Shown piece by piece: positions 57,994-64,000 of a stretch of 64,000 nt of DNA. How positions within the stretch are numbered: the first letter of the stretch is position 1; every line of letters starts with the position of its first letter. Source of the stretch: Globodera rostochiensis (Eukaryota > Nematoda > Chromadorea > Rhabditida > Heteroderidae). The notes below the pieces were generated by a model, which worked only from the letters and a program-made list of their open reading frames with translations, searched no databases and was not told the origin of the DNA. Made by a program: the position numbers and the translations under genes. The stretch lies in NCBI GenBank assembly GCA_018350325.1, contig JAEVLN010000002.1:5997456-6061455 (forward strand). The letters are read 5' to 3'.

Positions 57994-58762
57994 GTCTAAA
58001 CCAGGAATACCATCGAAAATTTTTCAAAATAAGGACAGTGAAGCTCAAAAATAAGATTTTGCTGGCATTTTGCTTGCAAAAATAAGGACACTTTATAAAA
58101 TGTTCAAAAAAAGCAATAAATTTCTATTTTCTGCATGAAATGTGAGTTTTTTAACCATATTTCTCGATTCCAATAATTTTTTTTTCAACATTTGGGGGTT
58201 TGAAATTGCTCCCATGGATTTTCAAAAATTTTGCCGATTTTCGATTTTCAAAAATGCAATTTTTTGCGAATTCTGCTTTAGTGTATGGGTTGGGGGTCGG
58301 CGGTGCCGATAGGCGCCGCCGAGAAAATTTTGAATTTTTGACTCAATTTGTTGAGAGATTTGCAACCAAAATTTAAAAAATATGGTACTTTTTTTGAAAG
58401 GTTTTAAGAATGGGAGAGGCCGGTGGTGCCGATAGGCACCACGGGGAAAATTTTTAAAAAGATTTTAACAATGTTTGTTAATAAAATTTGACCAAAAACG
58501 GCAGATTCGCCCAAGTTTTCGTTTGTGAGGGGGCTGGATCTAAATATAATTCAAATTCGCTTCGAAATTTTCTTATTTTGAATATTGGGCCAAAATATTA
58601 TAAAAATCTCCACAAAATTCGAAAAATAAGGACGAAATAAGGATGGAAGCCTCAAATAAGGACAAATCTTATAAATAAGGGCATTTATCTTTTATAAGAT
58701 TGGCACCCCTCAAATAAGGACAAATCTTATAAATAAGGACAAATGGCATCCCTGGTCTAAAC
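57994..58762. mobile_element. hAT-like MITE (753 bp) with 8-bp TSD GTCTAAAC
   Basis: Body 58002-58754; ends CAGGAATACCAT and, reversed, CAGGGATGCCAT. GTCTAAAC flanks both ends (57994-58001, 58755-58762). Both ends carry repeated AATAAGGACA words; the interior contains two hairpin-repeat copies. There is no coding frame. Confidence 0.85.
58290..58350 (+). repeat. Hairpin repeat, best copy
   Basis: GGCGGTGCC-GATA-GGCGCCGCC forms a nine-pair stem (one G-T pair) with a four-base loop, followed by GAGAAAATTTTG and TTGACTCAATTTGTT. A second, weaker copy (GGTGGTGCC-GATA-GGCACCACG) follows at 58,422-58,445. Confidence 0.75.
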
Positions 58763-59214
58763 AGAATTAATTGAATCAAAAAATCAAAATTTAAATAAAA
58801 TTTTGATTTACTAACAAAATTTGTTTGGATCAAGTCCATTTTTGTACAAAATTTTTGGTCGACTCCACTTGAATTTACACCCCTAAAGATGAAATCATCG
58901 ATTGACAATTCAATCGTTTTTTACAAGAATCCGCCAAGTAATTAATGCATAGTTGTTTGTATTTTCGGTGAAATATATAGCAATAAAACTAAAGTTGCAA
59001 ATATCCATTACAATAAAGTTTGTTTTTCGTTAACAATTATTATGAAATTTTGGGAAAAAGTGCCTAAAAAATTGAATTCAAGAATTTTCGGAAAAATGTT
59101 TCAAAATGAATGCTATTCCAGGGCTTCTCTCGTCAAACCCTGTTCGCATAAAAAACATGTAAGGTTAGTGCAGTGTGGATGAAGAGTTATGATGTCGCAA
59201 ATTTGGTGGGACGC
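58763..59214. other. AT-rich stretch without recognised gene
   Basis: Nothing beyond short open frames and a CCAGGGCTTCTCTCGTCAAA segment that resembles GGGCTTCTCTCGTGGGAA at about 49,533. Confidence 0.4.
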
Positions 59215-59585
59215 GACTGACCCCCGCCCCCTCCTTCCATCTTTCTCTGCCCTCATCATTTTGCTTTCTCCCTTTCTCTGGCCTCCTCTCTAATCTCCTT
59301 TCTTCTTTTCTCTTCCTCCTCTGCTGCTTTTTTTCTTCACTTTCTCTCTCTTATGATTTCTTTTCTCTCTCACCTTCATTTTTTCTTTCTCTCCTCCCCC
59401 TCTCGCGTTCTCTTCCCAACTCTGTATAGTATGTATCTCATCCTTCGATTGGCACTGAGGAGTGTGACCTTCTCCCCACCCAATTCATTCATTCATTTTC
59501 AACCGAAGTTGGCGTCCATTTCAAAATGTACCAAAAAATGTACAAAATGTTTGCTTGTTAAATATTATAATTCGACAAGTTAATT
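59215..59585 (+). repeat. Pyrimidine-rich anchor repeat, copy 3
   Basis: C/T-rich tract, then ATCCTTCGATTGGCACTGA, CCCACCCAATTCATTCATTC and AGTTGGCGTCCATTTC, then AATTCGACAAG. It matches copy 1 at 14,165-14,560 in order and wording; A-rich DNA follows. Confidence 0.75.
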
Positions 59586-60879
59586 AAAAAAAGGATTTAA
59601 CGATTTATGTATGTGATTTTAAATGTTTCCATAAATATATAAAATATAGTGAAATTAAATATAATTTTATGAAAACTAAAATTTAAAAATGTTGACGAAA
59701 GTTAATTTATTAAAAAGGTGAACCTTATAAAAAATGTGTTATTATGAAACTACTCAACGGTTTTTGTTTAAATTGTCAAAACGGGAATTGTAAAAAATAA
59801 TTATGAAACTGTATCAAAACCTGATCACACTATTCTTTTCGTTTATACATTCTCATCGCATTTTAAACAATTAAATAAGATTTGTTACAATGATAACTTA
59901 CAAAAACCCTTTAAAATTGAAAACTATGCGCAGAGAAGCTTTGAACTAAAACCCAAACAGTTATCTTTAAATTTTATGCAACACAAATATAGTTCTAAAA
60001 TGAATTTTTTAAAACTAATTGTAGAACTGAATTTTTAAATATATTTAGACAAAAAAGATCCGTACAAATAAAATTGCACAAATAATTTATAATTGTGATA
60101 AATTCCTTATAAATAAATTGACGAATATATGTTCATTTATGTATAAATTGAATTAAATGTTATTAAAAAATAATAATCAACTTACCTTTTAAGATGAGCA
60201 TTTAAAACTAATAAACAGTTTTACAACTTTTGTTATCAAAAATTACAATTTCTAAAGCCGAAATAAAAATTTAATCAAATAGGTATTGCTATAAACAAGA
60301 ACGAAATTCGTAAAGAAGTAGAAAACCGTCTAATATCATCAACAACTAAGAAGAAGTTGTCAAAGGCTTTGAAAATAAAAAACAAAAGTTCGATAAAAAT
60401 AAATGAACAATGTGAAGTAAAGGTTAAAAAATAAAAAGCTAAAACATGTGGTATGTATATTGACTTACTGAAATTGATCTAACAAATAACAACGATAACT
60501 CCTACTGCCCGCAACCATTTAAATGCTTTTCTTACAAATAATGGTGATCTGATTGCCTGAAATGTATAAAAATGTAATAACAAAAATTTTAAATAAATTA
60601 ACACAATAAGTTGAGGAAAATTCTTGCAAAAAGCAAAATAATTAGTAAAGTAAATAATAAATCGTAGCAAAATATAAAAAAAATAAAATGAAAATTAAGC
60701 AAAAAACAGAATAACTACCCCGACATGAATCAATCAAGAACCATATGCGTTGGATTTGCACCCAGCTGGACTATTTGACTAACACTTAAAAAAATATGAT
60801 TTGCGCTCATAAATTTATAAAAAGTTTTTTTGCACAACTAAATTAAAGATAATGAAATCATGTGAATCATTAAATTGGA

Positions 60880-60963
60880 ATGAATTTGCCTGCTGCCGAA
60901 AGAGGCAAGGGCATTGAATTGCATTTGGAGATGAAAATGACTCAAAAAATTGATAAAAATTGA
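60880..60963 (+). other. 27-codon ORF in an island
   Basis: ATG to TGA frame MNLPAAERGKGIELHLEMKM then TQKIDKN. Composition differs from the flanks; may be an exon relic. Confidence 0.2.
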
Positions 60964-61039
60964 TTGGTTGAAATGGCATAGATACCAAAAACTCTAAACC
61001 TGAGCGATGGAAGATTTTAAAAGATTTTTTAATTTAATA

Positions 61040-61140
61040 AACCTATAAATCAACTGCTCAGCGCCTATTTGAAACGATTGCCACGAAGCGTGCCATCTGA
61101 ACCTTTACATGGGAAAGATTCCATGGCCCGCGGAGCCTGA
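61040..61140 (+). other. Coding-like island
   Basis: Open frame KPINQLLSAYLKRLPRSVPS continuing EPLHGKDSMARGA to TGA. Not identified. Confidence 0.3.
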
Positions 61141-62359
61141 CCACGGGCTTAATTATCTTTTGTTTTGAACAATAATCAGTGAATTCTAGTTAAACGTTTC
61201 TTGAAAAATTAATACAATAAAAAAAAGAACAAAAAAATTTAATTTTTATAACAGGATTCTGTAAAAACAAAGAATATTTTATTGGAAAATTTTCAATTGA
61301 GAATTATGTGAATTCGCTAAAGAACATCAGCCAAGAACTGCATCAGCAACTTCAAGTTTAAAAAACAAATGATTGCTGCATTAACAAAATGAATAGAATA
61401 TTACATAAACAAAAAACTTACAACTTTTATTATACAAGTTAAAAATGAAGGCAGCATAACCGTACAAATAATTTAAATATCTGCCACACATTGCTATTTT
61501 TCTGAAGGGGTGTCCTAAGAACCAAAAACCAAATAATCACTATAATTCACAAAATACCACTCGAATAAAATACGTGTTACACACTTTTAATTATTATTAT
61601 TATGTTATTATTTTAACGTGACGCAGCGACACCTTTGGCTGCGGTTTTGTCAAAAAAAAACAAATTTTGTAAAAATCATATTATTAAGAAATTTGTTAAA
61701 CAATTTAATTCAATAATTTTCATAATTGTTACAAATGCCAATGATTTAATACAAAATAAAATATTTGTGACATAGTACAAGTGTATAAGCTAAAATCCAT
61801 AAATTAAACCTTCTATTGAACGAGCCATAATATGAATAACCCCCATCGTAATAAAACTAACGAATTTTCATTATAACTTGTAAAAAACAATCAAATTAAA
61901 TGTCTTAGAAGAGGAGGCAACAATGAGAAGTGTAATCATTTTGCGGAACGTCATAGTGATGTAAAATCGCAAGATTGTATTTATAAATTTCAACATAATA
62001 CAAAAGTTCATAGAATTAATAATAACAATATTGATGGCAGAATTGCATTTAAAATGATGTTTAAAATATTTTAATTTATGCAATTAATGAAGTATTTTAT
62101 AAAAATATAATAACTATTTGCAACTGTTGATAAAATGCAAAAAATCTATTATACTATTGCTCATAAGCCGAAAGGAATAACATAATATATATTTTAACAA
62201 CAAATTCATACAAAATTAGGTCTTATAAAAATTTAACAAATATTAAATTATTTAAAAGTTTATTAAGTCCGCGCAGTCCGCATTTGCACCGCCTAGCGCC
62301 CGGACTCAAATTCGAACATATGGGTTTTCTTTTTTTAAATTTATGTGTATTTTTAGAGT

Positions 62360-62470
62360 TGCTTGTCAGAAAATTTTTACGGCGGTCAACTTACAAGATT
62401 TAAAGCAAAATTGCCAGGGCATTTAACGGAGAACAACGAACGTTATGAAAAATATATAAGCAACAGATAA
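62360..62470 (+). other. Coding-like island
   Basis: Open frame ENFYGGQLTRFKAKLPGHLT continuing ENNERYEKYISNR to TAA; a second frame (VACQKIFTAVNLQDLKQNCQ) overlaps. Not identified. Confidence 0.3.
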
Positions 62471-62584
62471 TGAAAAAAGACGAATGCAACAACTTTTATT
62501 GGGCTAAAAAAAAGTATTAATTAAACTAAAAATATGAATACAAAATTCTAAATTGTTATATAGCTCGCATAAACCGATTATGAA

Positions 62585-62686
62585 AACTCATTGTACGCCT
62601 ACATGAGCAAGGCAGGCGAGTTCTTTCCGTCCCATACGGAAAACAGTATTCAACGTGAACGTGCTGCTACCGTAGAGTGGGGCTAG
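62585..62686 (+). other. Coding-like island with ATG-led frame
   Basis: MSKAGEFFPSHTENSIQRER continuing AATVEWG to TAG (62603-62686); the frame is open upstream through YAY. Not identified. Confidence 0.3.
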
Positions 62687-63924
62687 AGTGAACTTAAAAA
62701 TAATTAAAATAAATCAAATTTGCTTAAGAAATGATTAGTTTAAATTTAAAAAACATAAAATATCTCTTCAAGATTTCTTGATCAACAAAATCACCAAATA
62801 CAAAATGAATTTACTTTTAAACTAAATTAATAATTTATACCATAAAAAATATAAACTAGTATACCTAAACAAGTAACAAAAAGCAATTTATCAAATTAAA
62901 ATAAATTAGAATACAGAACAAATTTAAAACATGTAAACGAAAAAATTAAAATCGCTGTTATTTTATAAATGTTTAAATAACAAATAATTATAATTGAAAT
63001 TTCATAAATTATGCGAGCTCACATTGAGATTTGATATAGAAAAATTTCATGCATATACTATTTCAACTTTGATTTTACCAAAAATATTAAAATTAATTAA
63101 TAAAAAACATTACAATAAATTATTTTTGTCTCAAATAATTGCACCTACATATAAAAAGAATCATTCTAAAATTAAAATATTTACGAAACCTTTATCTTTC
63201 AAAAACTTGATAAATATATTTGTTAATAAAATTTAATATTCAAAAAAAATTTATAAATTAACGCAAAACTGCATTTAAAATGGAGATTAAAAATATTTTC
63301 ATTTATGCAATTAATGACGTGTTAGAAAGATTAATAAAATCATAAAATTAAGGTCCCAGCAGCTTCGATACATTATAAAAATTCATAAGTAAATTTCAAA
63401 ATAATTATTAATTTTTCTATAAATAAAATAAAGCACCGAATTAATTAATCATTTTTAACTTTAAAAAATAATAAAATATTATATACGAAGACAGACTAAA
63501 CAATTACAACAAGGGCACAGAAACTTCAAAAAAATTAAAATAATATTGTTTAGCTTGCAGTTCGCATGCTGCGGAAACGCACTCTGCTATTATAATTATT
63601 TATATTAACAATTCGAAATATATTATGCATGCATTTGAAGATATTATGATTTAAAAAACAATTACACAAGACTGCATTGCAGCTTAATCTAATTCTAAAA
63701 TACTTATCGTTGCACCAAATATTATAATGCATTTACATATTGTAAAAAGAAAAATTAAGTAAAATGCAATAAAGATTAAATTAACGCTGTTAATATTACA
63801 TAAATTAATTTTAAAAATGTTGACAGATAATAAAATTATACTTAAACTTTCTGACGAAAAAAGAAGACCAAAAAGAATCTGTAAGAAATTCCAGTAAATA
63901 TTTGTTAGAGTTATATACAACAAA

Positions 63925-63990
63925 ATTTTTAGTTGCCGGGCGTCATTTTTAGTTGCCAGGCGTCATTTTTAGTTGTCCATTTTTAGGTGC
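63925..63990. repeat. Tandem units at the window edge (GTTGCCGGGCGTCATTTTTA)
   Basis: Three imperfect 20-bp units, the last altered to GTTGTCCATTTTTA. This may be the terminal array of another element that continues beyond base 64,000. Confidence 0.6.
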
Positions 63991-64000
63991 GTTTGTGAGT

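Larger units (their letters stand above)
59586..63920. other. AT-rich domain 3, A-rich on the + strand
   Basis: A exceeds T on the + strand (34 A and 15 T in 62,881-62,940). Islands with open + frames occur near 60,480, 60,720, 60,880, 61,050, 61,330, 62,270, 62,375 and 62,590. A duplicated segment (TTTATGCAATTAATGA with flanks) is at 62,070 and 63,300. No complete gene recognised. Confidence 0.55.

Noticed and set aside
57682..57999. 105-codon hydrophobic + strand frame, apparently a membrane protein
   Set aside because: It starts with GTG, and its hydrophobicity follows from T-rich composition. No family motif is visible, and it runs into a hAT target duplication.
14165..59585. Anchor copies 1 and 3 as the two LTRs of a 45-kb retroelement
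   Set aside because: No reverse transcriptase, integrase or protease motifs were seen between them, a third inverted copy exists, and the copies are diverged and lack TG...CA ends.
16440..62690. One single giant gene made of all islands
   Set aside because: The recognisable pieces belong to unrelated families (RING, Clp P-loop, SAP, perhaps astacin) and lie on both strands, so at most several genes or relics are involved.

Overview
The window looks like nuclear DNA from a plant-parasitic cyst nematode (Globodera/Heterodera-like). The best evidence is a multi-exon gene at 9,055-12,132 whose exons read as BTB, BACK and B30.2/SPRY domains. Its SPRY part has the cyst-nematode (SPRYSEC/RanBPM-like) style, and its first intron has a GC-AG boundary, a feature I recall as common in cyst nematodes. 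Species-level assignment is inference; no database was searched.

Region 1 (about 1-14,160) has ordinary base composition with short-exon genes and many small DNA transposons. From the left: a degenerate short repeat; a possible Ala/Thr/Ser-rich exon on the minus strand (350-715); a Mutator-like element (846-1,575) with tandem-repeat termini, a 9-bp target duplication and a transposase C-terminal relic; a three-exon minus-strand gene of 199 aa whose splice phases close exactly (5,127-2,752); a Tc1/mariner-type MITE in that gene's first intron (3,788-4,072); a repeat-rich stretch; and the BTB-BACK-SPRY gene, which carries a stop, a frameshift and a lost acceptor in its middle and a further MITE in a large intron (10,705-11,090).

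Region 2 (about 14,160-64,000) is different: extremely AT-rich, almost without long ORFs, and strongly strand-asymmetric. The + strand is A-rich from about 14.6 to 24.1 kb, T-rich from about 24.7 to 55 kb, and A-rich again from about 59.6 kb. A pyrimidine-rich anchor of about 400 bp with a conserved core lies at 14.2 kb (+), 55.2-56.0 kb (-) and 59.2 kb (+). Its orientation matches the skew, so each anchor is followed by A-rich DNA when read in its own direction. Within the AT-rich DNA are about 60-200-bp islands of normal composition, many with open frames. A few match known motifs: the second half of a RING finger (14,987-15,082), a Clp-type AAA+ P-loop (26,176-26,228), a SAP-like helix pair (52,126-52,332) and possibly an astacin segment (about 37,250-37,350). 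They look like exons or exon relics spread through very long AT-rich introns or intergenic DNA. Open frames alone prove little in such short islands, and for most islands even the strand is uncertain. The AT-rich matrix also contains duplicated segments, an SL1-like sequence (about 32,061-32,078), two more elements with tandem-repeat inverted termini (42,075-42,684; 44,845-45,711), two hAT-like MITEs with 8-bp target duplications (55,273-55,831; 58,002-58,754), and scattered copies of a GC-rich hairpin repeat.

The observations most worth following are (a) the elements whose inverted termini are arrays of about 14-bp units, with a different unit in each element, and (b) the roughly 50-kb AT-rich, skew-switching domain with its anchors and coding-like islands. 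No rRNA, tRNA or CRISPR array was recognised.
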